NCBI RefSeq assembly: GCF_004342485.1
Contig: NZ_SMBU01000025.1
Coordinates: forward strand, 21,650 to 85,649
DNA length: 64,000 nt
Source: Roseateles saccharophilus
GTDB lineage: Bacteria > Pseudomonadota > Gammaproteobacteria > Burkholderiales > Burkholderiaceae_C
Reading direction: 5' to 3'
In this document: positions 9,431-19,167 of the stretch, piece by piece
Numbering within the stretch: the first letter of the stretch is position 1
How the letters are laid out: every line of letters begins with the position of its first letter
Notes under the pieces: model-generated
Told to the model about the DNA's origin: nothing
The model's input: the letters and a program-made list of their open reading frames with translations, nothing else
Databases searched by the model: none
Program-made: the position numbers and the translations under genes

Positions 9431-10668
9431 TGCGCATCGCCATCGTCGGCGCCGGCCTCGCCGGCGTCTGCACTGCCTACGAGCTGGCCGCGGCCGGCCA
9501 CGCGGTTACCGTCTTCGAACGCCGCGCCAGCGTGGCCGAGGAGGCCAGCTTCGCGCCCAGCGGCCTGCTCGCGCCCGCCCTCGCCCTACCCGGCCTGCTG
9601 CCCGCCCGCAACCTGGGCACGCTGCGCTGGCGCTGGAGCCGCCGCCAGGCGCGCCGCAGCCCGGCCCAGGCCGCCCGCGAGGCTCAGGCCCTGCAGCTCG
9701 CCCGCCTCGGCCATCAGCGCCTGCAGGCGCTGCGCCGCGCGCTGCCGCTGGACGACGAGGCTGCCGACGGCGTGCTGATGCTGTTGCGCGAAGCCAAGCA
9801 TCTGGCCGCGCTGCAGCCGCGCCTGGACGTGCTGGCCGCCGCAGGCCTGGCCGTGCAGGTCATAGACGCCGCGGCCTGTCGCCAGCGCGAGCCCGGCCTG
9901 AATGCCGAAGCGCCCCTGCATGGCGGCCTGGTGCTGGGCCCCGGCAGCGTCGGCAACGGCCGCCTCTTCGCCCAGCAGCTGCGCGCCCAGGCCCAGCGCT
10001 TAGGTGCAGCCTTCCGCTTCCACAGCCTCGTCACCGGCCTGCGCGCCGAGTCGCGCTCGGTGCTGCTCAGCCACGAGCCCACCAGCGCCGGCCCGGCGGC
10101 CACGCGGCGCGAAGCCGGCGACACCCAGCCCCAGGCCCTCTGCCCGCAGACCGAGTCCTTCGACAGCGTCGTGCTCTGCGCCGCCCAGGGAGCCCTCCCC
10201 CTGCTGCAGGCCGCGGGCCAGGCACCCCCCTTCGCGAGCACCAGCGACGCGACGCTGACACTGCCGCTGCGCGTGCTCGAGGCCCATCCCGAACTCGGCC
10301 CCCAGGCCGGCATGCTGGACGCGCGCGAGGGCATCGCCATCGCCCGCATCGGCCAGCGTGTGCGCGTCACCGGCCCGGTCGAGGCGGCCGACCACGCGCA
10401 TCTGCACAAGGCGCTGCAGCACTGGCTCCCCGGCTGCGTGCAGCAGGGCCAGATGCAGGCCAGCACCCGCCAGCGGCTGCTGATGCCCGACGGCCTGCCC
10501 GTGGTGGGCGCCAGCGCCCTGCCCGGTGTCTGGCTGCTGCTGGGCCAGGGCGGCGAGGCCGGCCAGGGCTGGAGCCTGGCCTGCGGCGCCGCACGTGTGC
10601 TGGCGGACTGCCTCGCTGGCTTGACGCCCGAGCTGGACATCTCGGCACTGTCCGCCGCACGATCCTGA
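9430..10668 (+). CDS. FAD-dependent oxidoreductase, DadA-like (D-amino acid dehydrogenase family)
   Basis: The 412-residue protein opens with the dinucleotide-binding fold MRIAIVGAGLAGVCTAYELAAAG and an acidic strand end at FERR, the FAD-binding N-terminus of the DAO superfamily. The C-terminus has MPDGLPVVGA and GQGGEAGQGWSLACGAARVLAD, typical of DadA-like enzymes. These oxidise D-amino acids or related amines and pass electrons to the respiratory chain. Coupling with an amidase (TGATG overlap) suggests release of an amine from an amide and then its oxidation, but that is inference. The substrate is unknown. Confidence 0.85.
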   Translation: MRIAIVGAGLAGVCTAYELAAAGHAVTVFERRASVAEEASFAPSGLLAPALALPGLLPARNLGTLRWRWSRRQARRSPAQAAREAQALQLARLGHQRLQALRRALPLDDEAADGVLMLLREAKHLAALQPRLDVLAAAGLAVQVIDAAACRQREPGLNAEAPLHGGLVLGPGSVGNGRLFAQQLRAQAQRLGAAFRFHSLVTGLRAESRSVLLSHEPTSAGPAATRREAGDTQPQALCPQTESFDSVVLCAAQGALPLLQAAGQAPPFASTSDATLTLPLRVLEAHPELGPQAGMLDAREGIAIARIGQRVRVTGPVEAADHAHLHKALQHWLPGCVQQGQMQASTRQRLLMPDGLPVVGASALPGVWLLLGQGGEAGQGWSLACGAARVLADCLAGLTPELDISALSAARS

Positions 10669-10670
10669 GG

Positions 10671-10817
10671 TGACACTGCCCCTCGCCCATCCTCGCACCG
10701 CTGAACGCGGGCGAGTCCGGTCGGTACCCCGCGGGGACGACGATGCTTGCGGCATTGAGCCGCAAGCACATCGCCAGCGCGGCCGGCTTGGGGCGGCCCG
10801 GCGCTCGGCCCGAAATC
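10671..10817 (+). repeat. Dispersed intergenic repeat, family 1, short copy
   Basis: This block between the oxidoreductase and nnr shares several near-identical stretches, in the same order, with the reverse complement of 35942-36169: CGCTGAACGCGGGCG, GGGACGA, GGCATTGAGCCGC (GGCATCGAGCCGC there) and GGCCGGCTTGGG..GGCCCGGCGC. The other copy has about 80 extra bases in the middle. No reading frame in it looks coding. Confidence 0.75.
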
Positions 10818-10866
10818 CACCCGCATCATCAGCTGCGGGTGAGATGCAGCACCATGGAAGATTGAC

Positions 10867-12225
10867 ATGCCCCATCTGCTGAACACCGACCGCTGCTGGC
10901 CACTGCACGACCTCGCCGCCACGAGGCGCTTGGAAGCCCGCGCGCTGGCCCTGCGCCCCGACCTGATGCAGGACGCCGGCCTGGCCGTCGCCAAGCTGGC
11001 CCTGGCGCTGCGGCGCGGCGACGGCCCGGTCTGGGTGGCCTGCGGCCCGGGCAACAACGGCGGCGACGGTCGCGTGGCGGCCCGGCTGCTACGCGAGCTG
11101 GGCATACCCGTCGTGCTGACACCCGACGAGCCGGCGCCCACGCAACGCCCGGCCCTGGTCATCGATGCGCTGCTCGGCATCGGCCTGAACCGGGCGCCGA
11201 GCGAAGCCCTGGCGGCCTCGATGGCCACCATGCAGGCCTGCGGCGCGCCCATCCTGGCCATCGACCTGCCCAGCGGCCTGCTCGCCGACACCGGCCAGCC
11301 CGCTGGCGCCGCCGCCGTGCGCGCCGACCACACGCTGACGCTGCTGACGCTCAAGCCCGGCCTCTTCACCGGCGAGGGCCGGGGGCATGCGGGGCAGATC
11401 TGGTTCGACGACCTCGGCATCGCGTCAGACGAGCCCGCCACTGCCGATCTGCTCGGCCCGCTGGAGCTGCGCGAACGCGCCGCGACGGCGCACAAGGGCA
11501 GCCAGGGCCAGGTGCTGGTCGTCGGCGGTGCGCCCGGCATGCAGGGCGCGACCCGGCTGGCCGCGCGTGCGGCCCTGGCCTGCGGCGCGGGGCGGGTCTA
11601 CCTGGACCTGCTGGGCGCGTCCGCCACCGAGCCCGCCGACCCGTTGCGGCCCGAGCTGATGCGTGGCCGGCTGGCGGCGCTGCCCCAGGCCGTGGGCGTC
11701 GTCGGCTGCGGCGCGGGCGAGGCCATCGCGGCCGCGCTTCCGGAGCTGTTCGCCACGCTGCCGCGCCTGGTGCTGGATGCCGACGCGCTGAACGCCATCG
11801 CCACCGACCTGGCGCTGCAGGCAGGGCTGCGCGCCCGCCCGGCCGGCACGACGCTGCTGACGCCCCATCCGCTCGAGGCCGCAAGGCTGCTGGGCAGCAG
11901 CGCCAGCGCCGTGCAGGCCGACCGCCCCGCCGCGGCGATCGAACTGGCGACGCGGCTGGCCTGCACGGTCGTGCTGAAGGGTTCGGGCACGGTTATAGCG
12001 ACGCCGGGCGAGCGCCCGGCCATCAACCCCAGCGGCGGCCCGGCGCTGGCGACGGCCGGCAGCGGCGACGTGCTGGCGGGCTGGCTGGGCGGGCTGTGGG
12101 CCCAGGCCCCGGCGGCCGGCGCCCACCGCATCGCCTGCGCCGGCGTGTTCGCACACGGACGGGCCGGCGAGGCGAACGGCGTGCTACGGGCCGGCGATCT
12201 GGTCGAACGCCTGGCCCGCGGCTGA
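10867..12225 (+). CDS. nnr: Bifunctional NAD(P)H-hydrate epimerase / ADP-dependent NAD(P)H-hydrate dehydratase
   Basis: This enzyme repairs hydrated NADH and NADPH. The N-terminal YjeF epimerase domain (about residues 1-200) has CGPGNNGGDGRVAARLL and the VIDALLGIGLNR stretch with its catalytic Asp. The C-terminal ribokinase-like dehydratase domain (about 215-450) has KGSQGQVLVVGG, LTPHPLEAARLLG, VLKGSGTVIATP and the ATAGSGDVLAGWLGG phosphate-binding loop. Length 452 is a little short of the usual ~490-500, with a compact epimerase half. The stop abuts that of convergent rnr without a base between (TGATCA). Confidence 0.93.
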   Translation: MPHLLNTDRCWPLHDLAATRRLEARALALRPDLMQDAGLAVAKLALALRRGDGPVWVACGPGNNGGDGRVAARLLRELGIPVVLTPDEPAPTQRPALVIDALLGIGLNRAPSEALAASMATMQACGAPILAIDLPSGLLADTGQPAGAAAVRADHTLTLLTLKPGLFTGEGRGHAGQIWFDDLGIASDEPATADLLGPLELRERAATAHKGSQGQVLVVGGAPGMQGATRLAARAALACGAGRVYLDLLGASATEPADPLRPELMRGRLAALPQAVGVVGCGAGEAIAAALPELFATLPRLVLDADALNAIATDLALQAGLRARPAGTTLLTPHPLEAARLLGSSASAVQADRPAAAIELATRLACTVVLKGSGTVIATPGERPAINPSGGPALATAGSGDVLAGWLGGLWAQAPAAGAHRIACAGVFAHGRAGEANGVLRAGDLVERLARG

Positions 12226-14538
12226 TCAGCGGCGCTTGCGCACCGGTGGCTTGGCCGCCGACTTCTTGCTCGCCTGGCTGGCCGCCTTGCGCGCGGCCTT
12301 GACCGGGTGCAGTGCCGCGACGGTGGCCTTGCGGCTCTTCTTCACGTCGCGGTCGGCCTGGCGCACATCATCAAGCGCCTCGACGGCGGTCTTGGGCGTG
12401 CGCTTCTTGGCCGGCGCCTTCGCGCCGGCCTTGCCCTGTGGCCGGGCCGCACCGCCACGGCCCGGCGCCCGCCCCTCCTCGCCCTCGCGGACGAGGCGGA
12501 AGTCGATCTTGCGGCCGTCCAGGTCGACGCGGCTGACCTGCACCTGCACGCGCGCGCCGGTGGCGTAGCGTATGCCGGTGCGCTCGCCACGCAGTTCCTG
12601 GCGCGCCTCGTCGAAGCGGTAGTACTCGCCGCCGAGCTCGGTGATGTGCACCAGGCCCTCGACATACAGCGCATCCAGCAGCACGAAGAGGCCGAAGGAC
12701 GTGACCGCGCTGACGGTGCCGGCGAACTCCTCGCCGAGGCGGTCGCGCATATAGCGGCATTTCAGCCAGGCTTCGACGTCGCGGCTGGCCTCGTCGGCGC
12801 GGCGCTCGTTGGCGCTGCAATGGGCACCGACGACCTCCCAGCGCTCGGCCTCGTTGCGGGCCTCGGCCGGGTTGGGCGGCGCCGCGCGGCCGGGGCGCTT
12901 GGGCGCCTGCGGCACGTTCATCTTGGACGCGTCCAGCATGTAGCGCTTGTTGCCGAGCAGGGCCTTGATGACGCGATGCACCAGCAGGTCGGGGTAGCGC
13001 CGGATCGGGCTCGTGAAATGCGTGTAGGCCGGGTAGGCCAGGCCGAAGTGGCCGGAGTTGGTGCCGGTGTAGATGGCCTGCTGCATGGAGCGCAGCAGCA
13101 TCTGGTGGATCTGCTGCGCGTCGGCGCGGTCCTTGGTGGCCTCGGCGAGCTGCTGGAACTCGCGCGGACTGGGGTCGTCGGAGACGCCCATGCCGATGCC
13201 CAGCGAGCGCAGATAGGCCTGCAGGGTCTGGCGCTTCTCGGGCGTCGGGCCTTCGTGCACGCGGTAGAGGGACGAATGCTTGCTGCCGAGGATGAAGTCG
13301 GCCGAGCAGACATTGGCGGCCAGCATGGCCTCCTCGATCAGCCGGTGGGCGTCGTTGCGGGTGCGCGGCACGATCTTCTCGATGCGGCCGTTGTCGTCGC
13401 AGACGATCTGCGTCTCGGTGGTCTCGAAGTCGATGGCGCCGCGGCGATGGCGCTCGGCCAGCAGCGCGCGGTAAACCTCGTGCAGATGCAGCAGATGCGG
13501 CACCAGCTCACGCCGCTTGGCGGCCTCGGGGCCATGCGTATTGCCGAGGATGGCCGCAACCTCGGTGTAGGTGAAGCGTGCATGAGAACAGATCACCGCC
13601 GGGTAGAACTGGTAGGCCGTGACCGTGCCGTCGGCAGCGACAACCATGTCGCAGACCATGCTGAGCCTGTCCTCGTAGGGGTTCAGCGAGCACAGGCCGT
13701 TGGAGAGCTTCTCCGGCAGCATCGGGATGACGCGGCGCGGGAAGTAGACCGAGGTCGCGCGCTCGTAGGCGTCGGCGTCCAGCGGCTCGCCGGGCTTCAC
13801 GTAGTGCGACACGTCGGCGATGGCGACGAGCAGGCGCCAGCCCTCGACGGCCTTCTTGCCGCGCCCCGCCTTGTAGGGCTCGCAGTAGACGGCGTCGTCG
13901 AAATCGCGCGCATCCTCGCCGTCGATGGTGACCAGGGGCACGTCCCGCAGGTCGATGCGGTGCTTCAGGTCGGCAGCGCGCAACCTCTCGGGCAGCTTGG
14001 CCGATTGCGCCAGCGTCTCGGGGCTGAAGCGGTGTGGCACGTCGTACTTGCGCACCGCGATCTCGATCTCCATGCCGGGGTCGTCGATCTCGCCCAGCAC
14101 CTCGACGACGCGGCCGACCGGCTGCGAGTAAAGCGACGGCGGCTCGGTCAGCTCGACCGCGACGACCTGGCCGGCGGCAGCATTGGCGATGCCGTTCTTC
14201 GGGATCAGGATGTCCTGGCCCATGCGCCTGTCCTCGGGCGCGACCAGCCAGACGCCGGACTCGAGCAGCAGGCGGCCGATGATGGGCCGCTTCTTGCGCT
14301 CGAGGATTTCCAGCACCTTGCCCTCGGGACGGCCGCGCTTGTCGAAGCGCACGACGCGCACGCGCAGGCGGTCGCCGTGCATGACGGTGTGGGTCTCCTG
14401 CGAGGACAGATAGATGTCCGAGGAGCCGTCGTCCGGGATCAGGAATCCATGCCCATCCCTGTGGCCTTGGAGCGTGCCTTCGATCTCGCCCAGCAGCCCC
14501 GTGCCGTCGCCGCTAGGCGAGGTATTTGCGTTTTTCAA
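12226..14538 (-). CDS. rnr: Ribonuclease R
   Basis: RNase R is a processive 3'-5' exoribonuclease that degrades structured RNA. The 770-residue protein shows an N-terminal OB-like region, the RNB catalytic domain with DGEDARDFDDAVYCE and the SVYFPRRVIPMLPEKLSNGLCSL stretch, FTSPIRRYPDLLVHR, and a C-terminal S1 domain (FAGTVSAVTSFGLFVLL) followed by a Lys/Ala-rich tail. The only plausible N-terminus is a TTG at 14538; no ATG precedes the conserved region and no good ribosome site is seen, so the exact start is uncertain. A possible minus-strand -10 (TATATC, 14548-14553) lies about ten bases upstream. Confidence 0.94.
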   Translation of the reverse strand: MKNANTSPSGDGTGLLGEIEGTLQGHRDGHGFLIPDDGSSDIYLSSQETHTVMHGDRLRVRVVRFDKRGRPEGKVLEILERKKRPIIGRLLLESGVWLVAPEDRRMGQDILIPKNGIANAAAGQVVAVELTEPPSLYSQPVGRVVEVLGEIDDPGMEIEIAVRKYDVPHRFSPETLAQSAKLPERLRAADLKHRIDLRDVPLVTIDGEDARDFDDAVYCEPYKAGRGKKAVEGWRLLVAIADVSHYVKPGEPLDADAYERATSVYFPRRVIPMLPEKLSNGLCSLNPYEDRLSMVCDMVVAADGTVTAYQFYPAVICSHARFTYTEVAAILGNTHGPEAAKRRELVPHLLHLHEVYRALLAERHRRGAIDFETTETQIVCDDNGRIEKIVPRTRNDAHRLIEEAMLAANVCSADFILGSKHSSLYRVHEGPTPEKRQTLQAYLRSLGIGMGVSDDPSPREFQQLAEATKDRADAQQIHQMLLRSMQQAIYTGTNSGHFGLAYPAYTHFTSPIRRYPDLLVHRVIKALLGNKRYMLDASKMNVPQAPKRPGRAAPPNPAEARNEAERWEVVGAHCSANERRADEASRDVEAWLKCRYMRDRLGEEFAGTVSAVTSFGLFVLLDALYVEGLVHITELGGEYYRFDEARQELRGERTGIRYATGARVQVQVSRVDLDGRKIDFRLVREGEEGRAPGRGGAARPQGKAGAKAPAKKRTPKTAVEALDDVRQADRDVKKSRKATVAALHPVKAARKAASQASKKSAAKPPVRKRR

Positions 14539-14555
14539 GTTTTTGATGATATAGT
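14526..14555 (+). promoter_or_regulatory. Candidate promoter of the tRNA-Leu gene
   Basis: TTGCGT (14526-14531) and TATAGT (14550-14555) are spaced by 18 bp and would start transcription about 45 bases before the tRNA. The -10 overlaps a possible minus-strand -10 for rnr, so the two transcripts may compete. The -35 is weak; this is a motif reading only. Confidence 0.35.
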
Positions 14556-14606
14556 CTCGGTTTTCCTGAAACGGCCCAGGACTTCAAGCGAAGTTTTGAG
14601 CACCTT

Positions 14607-14691
<85 letters not shown>

Positions 14692-14697
14692 AACAGA

Positions 14698-14725
14698 AAA
14701 GGCCAGCACACAAGTGCTGGCCTTT
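14698..14725 (+). terminator. Rho-independent terminator of tRNA-Leu
   Basis: AAAGGCCAGCAC and GTGCTGGCCTTT form a perfect 12-bp stem with an ACAA loop, followed by TGTCGTTT. It lies seven bases beyond the encoded CCA. Confidence 0.85.
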
Positions 14726-14744
14726 GTCGTTTGGGGCCCAGGAA

Positions 14745-14765
14745 GCGATGTCCAGTGGACATCGC
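14745..14765. repeat. Hairpin with GTCCAGTGGAC tip
   Basis: GCGATGTCCA and TGGACATCGC form a perfect 10-bp inverted repeat around one G. The same tip, with other stem bases that still pair, occurs at 36041-36071. The rest of the tRNA-phosphoribosyltransferase gap (to 14908) shows no gene. Confidence 0.7.
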
Positions 14766-14908
14766 GGGAGGACGAGAAAGGCTTGGAGCCACGCTCCAAG
14801 CCGGGGTCGCGGGACGTGACCGAGTCCCCGCTGATGCGCCCTCGATGGGCGCTTCAGCGAGTCGTGGCACAAACCGAGCTTCTTCGATCCGCGCCACAAG
14901 CCCCATCC

Positions 14909-15430
14909 TCAAACAACGAACTTCTTCGCCAGCTGCTCCGGTCCCATGCCGTCGTACTCCTCGAAGGGCTGATGGATCCACGGCGAGGTTTCCAGCATCT
15001 CGCAGTAGTAGTCCGGCGTGTAGGCTGACACCTTCTTGGTCCAGAGCACGGCCGAGCGCAGCTCGGTGATCGCCGGCATGCCGCGCAGGCGCTCCACCAC
15101 CGCCTTCAGCGTGACACCCGAATCGGCCAGGTCGTCCACCAGCAGCACGCGGCCGGCCAGCTCGCCCTTGGGCATGGTGATGTACTTGGCCATGTCGAGG
15201 CGACCCTGGATGGTGCCGGCCTCGGCGCGGTAGGAGCTGGTGGACATGATGCCCAGCGGCTTGTCGAACACGCGCGACAGCACGTCGCCCGGGCGCATGC
15301 CGCCACGGGCCAGGCAGAGGATCTGGTCGAACTGCCAGCCCGAGGCGTGGACCTTCAGTGCCAGCCGCTCGGTCAGCAGGTGGTACTCGTCCCAAGACAC
15401 GTAGAGGTGCTTGCCGTCGTCGGTCAACAT
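14909..15430 (-). CDS. Purine (xanthine/guanine/hypoxanthine type) phosphoribosyltransferase
   Basis: The 173-residue type I phosphoribosyltransferase has the PRPP-binding loop VLLVDDLADSGVTLKAV near the middle and an N-terminal CLARGGMRPGDVLSR that resembles the Gpt/Hpt family. It would join a purine base to PRPP in salvage. It follows purA by 30 bp on the same strand, so salvage and de novo AMP synthesis are probably co-transcribed. The exact base preference cannot be read from sequence. ATG at 15430 fits; the longer antisense-like reading frames over this region are shadows. Confidence 0.85.
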   Translation of the reverse strand: MLTDDGKHLYVSWDEYHLLTERLALKVHASGWQFDQILCLARGGMRPGDVLSRVFDKPLGIMSTSSYRAEAGTIQGRLDMAKYITMPKGELAGRVLLVDDLADSGVTLKAVVERLRGMPAITELRSAVLWTKKVSAYTPDYYCEMLETSPWIHQPFEEYDGMGPEQLAKKFVV

Positions 15431-15460
15431 GGTGCTGTTGTCTCCGTGGTGTGATGGTGA

Positions 15461-16840
<1,380 letters not shown>

Positions 16841-18004
16841 TTACAGCGCCCGGACGACCCAGTCAGCGTGCTCGCGAACCAGTTCGCGGTCACAGTCGAA
16901 TTCATCGGCTTCGTGTTCGTGGCCGGGCAGCACGCAGACCACGGTCTCGCCCTGCTCGCGCAGCGCGCGCACGGCCTGGCGCAACGAGGCGTCCTCGCCC
17001 CAGGGCGCACGCACAGCGGCGCGCAGCGGGGTGGCGGGCACCAGCGTCACCAGCGTCTTCAGGTCCAGGCTGAAGCCCACGGCCGGGCGGCGGCGGCCGA
17101 ACACGGCGCCCACCTCGTCGTAGCGCCCGCCGCGCAGCACGGCGTCGGAGCAGCCGGCGGCAAAGGCCGCGAAGCGGATGCCGGTGTAGTAGGCATAGCC
17201 CTGCAGGTCGGCCAGGTCGAAGCCGAGTCTGACCTCGGGGTGAACGGCCGTCAGATGGCCGGCCAGCCAGTCCAGGTCGGCCAGGGCCGCCTTGATCAGC
17301 GGGTGGTCGGGCAGGCGGCGCGCCGCCTCGGTCAGCACCTCGCGGCCACCGAACAGGCTGGGCAGCGTGAGCAGCGCATCACGCGTCGTCGCCGGCATGT
17401 CGGCCGTCAGCGTGGCCAGCACGGCCATGTCCTTGGCCGCGAGCGCGGCCGTCAGCGCCTCCAGTCTCTCGACGGACAGCTTGACGCCGTCGAGCACGCC
17501 TTGCAGCAGGCGCGCATCGCCCAGATCCAGCATGACGCCGGCGAGCCCGGCGCGGCGCAACGCGTCCAGCGCCAGGTCCTGCACTTCGAGGTCGGCTTCC
17601 AGGCCGGCATGGCCGTAGACCTCGACGCCGAACTGCAGCGGCTCGCGGCTGGTGTTCAGGCCGTCGGGGCGCGTATGCGCCACGGGGCCGCAGTAGCACA
17701 GGCGCGTCACGCCCTGGCGGTTCAACAGATGGGCGTCGATGCGGGCGACCTGGGGCGTCGTGTCGGCGCGCAGACCCAGCGAGCGGCCGGACAACTGGTC
17801 GACCAGCTTGAAGAGCTTGATCTCGCTGCCGCTGCCGGTACCGGAGAGCAGGGAATCGAGATGTTCCAGCAGCGGCGGGATGACGAGCTCGCAGCCGTAG
17901 CTGCGGGCCATGTCGAGCAGTTCCCTGCGCAGCTCTTCGATGCGGCGCGCCTGCGAAGGCAGGACATCGGCGATGTGCTCGGGCAGCAGCCAAGCAGAGG
18001 ACAT
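16841..18004 (-). CDS. hisZ: ATP phosphoribosyltransferase regulatory subunit
   Basis: HisZ is a catalytically inactive histidyl-tRNA synthetase relative that partners the short HisG and gives histidine feedback in the first step of histidine synthesis. The 387-residue protein keeps the class II fold: [11 protein letters not shown] at the start, the motif 2 region ..[14 protein letters not shown], and [11 protein letters not shown] separate true HisS is at 25150-26469, so this copy is HisZ. ATG at 18004 starts MSSAWLLP; an 18-residue extension upstream is rejected. Confidence 0.92.
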   Translation of the reverse strand: MSSAWLLPEHIADVLPSQARRIEELRRELLDMARSYGCELVIPPLLEHLDSLLSGTGSGSEIKLFKLVDQLSGRSLGLRADTTPQVARIDAHLLNRQGVTRLCYCGPVAHTRPDGLNTSREPLQFGVEVYGHAGLEADLEVQDLALDALRRAGLAGVMLDLGDARLLQGVLDGVKLSVERLEALTAALAAKDMAVLATLTADMPATTRDALLTLPSLFGGREVLTEAARRLPDHPLIKAALADLDWLAGHLTAVHPEVRLGFDLADLQGYAYYTGIRFAAFAAGCSDAVLRGGRYDEVGAVFGRRRPAVGFSLDLKTLVTLVPATPLRAAVRAPWGEDASLRQAVRALREQGETVVCVLPGHEHEADEFDCDRELVREHADWVVRAL

Positions 18005-18076
18005 GGGCGAAGGCAGGCGGTTAAAAAAGGCATTGTACCTATGCCCTCCTCCGCGCAAGCCTCGCGAGCCTTCAGA

Positions 18077-18259
18077 TCAGCGCAACCAGAGCAGCCCCAA
18101 AAGACCCATCAGGATGCTGGCCAGCCCGAGAAAGCGGATCTGGCCGTCGCTCATGGCCAGGATGCGGCTGAAGACCTCGCGCCAGCGCTGCGGGCTCAGG
18201 AGGGGCAGCAGCCCCTCGATGACCAGCATCAGCGCGCAGGCTGTCAGCAGCTCATTCAC
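18077..18259 (-). CDS. DUF2065 small membrane protein (YjeT-like)
   Basis: A 60-residue protein with two hydrophobic segments (about 5-20 and 42-59) around a short basic loop with SPQRWREVFSR. This is the DUF2065 family, regularly found next to hflC and of unknown function. It starts with GTG at 18259, which overlaps the hflC stop (GTGA), so it is translationally coupled to hflC. A link with the HflKC complex is suggested by position alone. Confidence 0.88.
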   Translation of the reverse strand: MNELLTACALMLVIEGLLPLLSPQRWREVFSRILAMSDGQIRFLGLASILMGLLGLLWLR

Positions 18260-19152
18260 TTGTGCGCTGGTGCGGCGGCGGGAGCGGGACCGGAACCTCG
18301 CATTGCCTTGAAGAAGTCGCTGCTCGGATCGACGACCATCACGTCGCTCTTGGACTTGAAGCTCGCGCGGTAGGCCATCAGCGAGCGGTAGAACTGCGCG
18401 AACTGCGCGTCGCGGCCGAAGGCCTCGGCGTAGATGGCCGATGCCTTGGCATCGCCCTCGCCCATGACCTTCTGCGCGTCGCGGTAGGCCTCGGCGACGA
18501 TGACTTCGCGCTGGCGATCGGCGTCAGCGCGGATCTTGTCGCCCTCGGCCGCACCCGTGGAGCGGGCCTCGGCGGCCACGCGCTTGCGCTCGGAGTCCAT
18601 GCGGCGGTAGACCGAGTCGGTGATGCTGGACGCGAAATCGACCCGCTTGATGCGCACGTCGACGACCTCGATGCCGAACTGCTTGGCCTCGTCGGCCAGG
18701 CGCTTGCGCACGTCCTGCATGACCTTCTCGCGCTCGGTCGCCAGCACGGCCAGCACGGTGCGCTTGGTAACTTCCTCGTTGAAGGCGGCCTGCACGATGG
18801 GCGCGAGGCGGTTCTCGACATTGCGGATATCGGCGCCGCTGTTGCGGATGAACTGGCGCGGCTCGGTGATGCGCCACTTGATGAGCCAGTCGATGACCAG
18901 GCTCTTCTTCTCGGCCGTGAAGATGGGGCGGGACTCGGGGCTGTCGAGCGTCTGCACTCGGCGGTCCAGCAGCACGACGTTCTGCAGCGGCGGCGGCAGC
19001 TTGAACTTCAGGCCCGGCTCGGTGATGACTTCCTTGATCTCGCCGAGCGCGTAGACGGCGGCGAACTGGCGCTGGTCGACGATGAAGAGCATCGACGACA
19101 GCAGCATCAGCACGACGAGCGAGCCGGCGAGGATGGCGGCAATTCGGTTCAT
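18256..19152 (-). CDS. hflC: Protease modulator HflC
   Basis: HflC forms with HflK a large periplasmic SPFH assembly that encloses FtsH and limits its proteolysis of membrane proteins. The 298-residue protein has one N-terminal membrane helix (about 5-26), then an SPFH/Band 7 domain (VDQRQFAAVYALGEIKEVITEPGLKFKLP) and a charged coiled region with EARSTGAAEGDKIRADADRQRE. It lies 15 bp downstream of hflK. Confidence 0.95.
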   Translation of the reverse strand: MNRIAAILAGSLVVLMLLSSMLFIVDQRQFAAVYALGEIKEVITEPGLKFKLPPPLQNVVLLDRRVQTLDSPESRPIFTAEKKSLVIDWLIKWRITEPRQFIRNSGADIRNVENRLAPIVQAAFNEEVTKRTVLAVLATEREKVMQDVRKRLADEAKQFGIEVVDVRIKRVDFASSITDSVYRRMDSERKRVAAEARSTGAAEGDKIRADADRQREVIVAEAYRDAQKVMGEGDAKASAIYAEAFGRDAQFAQFYRSLMAYRASFKSKSDVMVVDPSSDFFKAMRGSGPAPAAAPAHK

Positions 19153-19167
19153 TCGGTGGGTCCTCGG

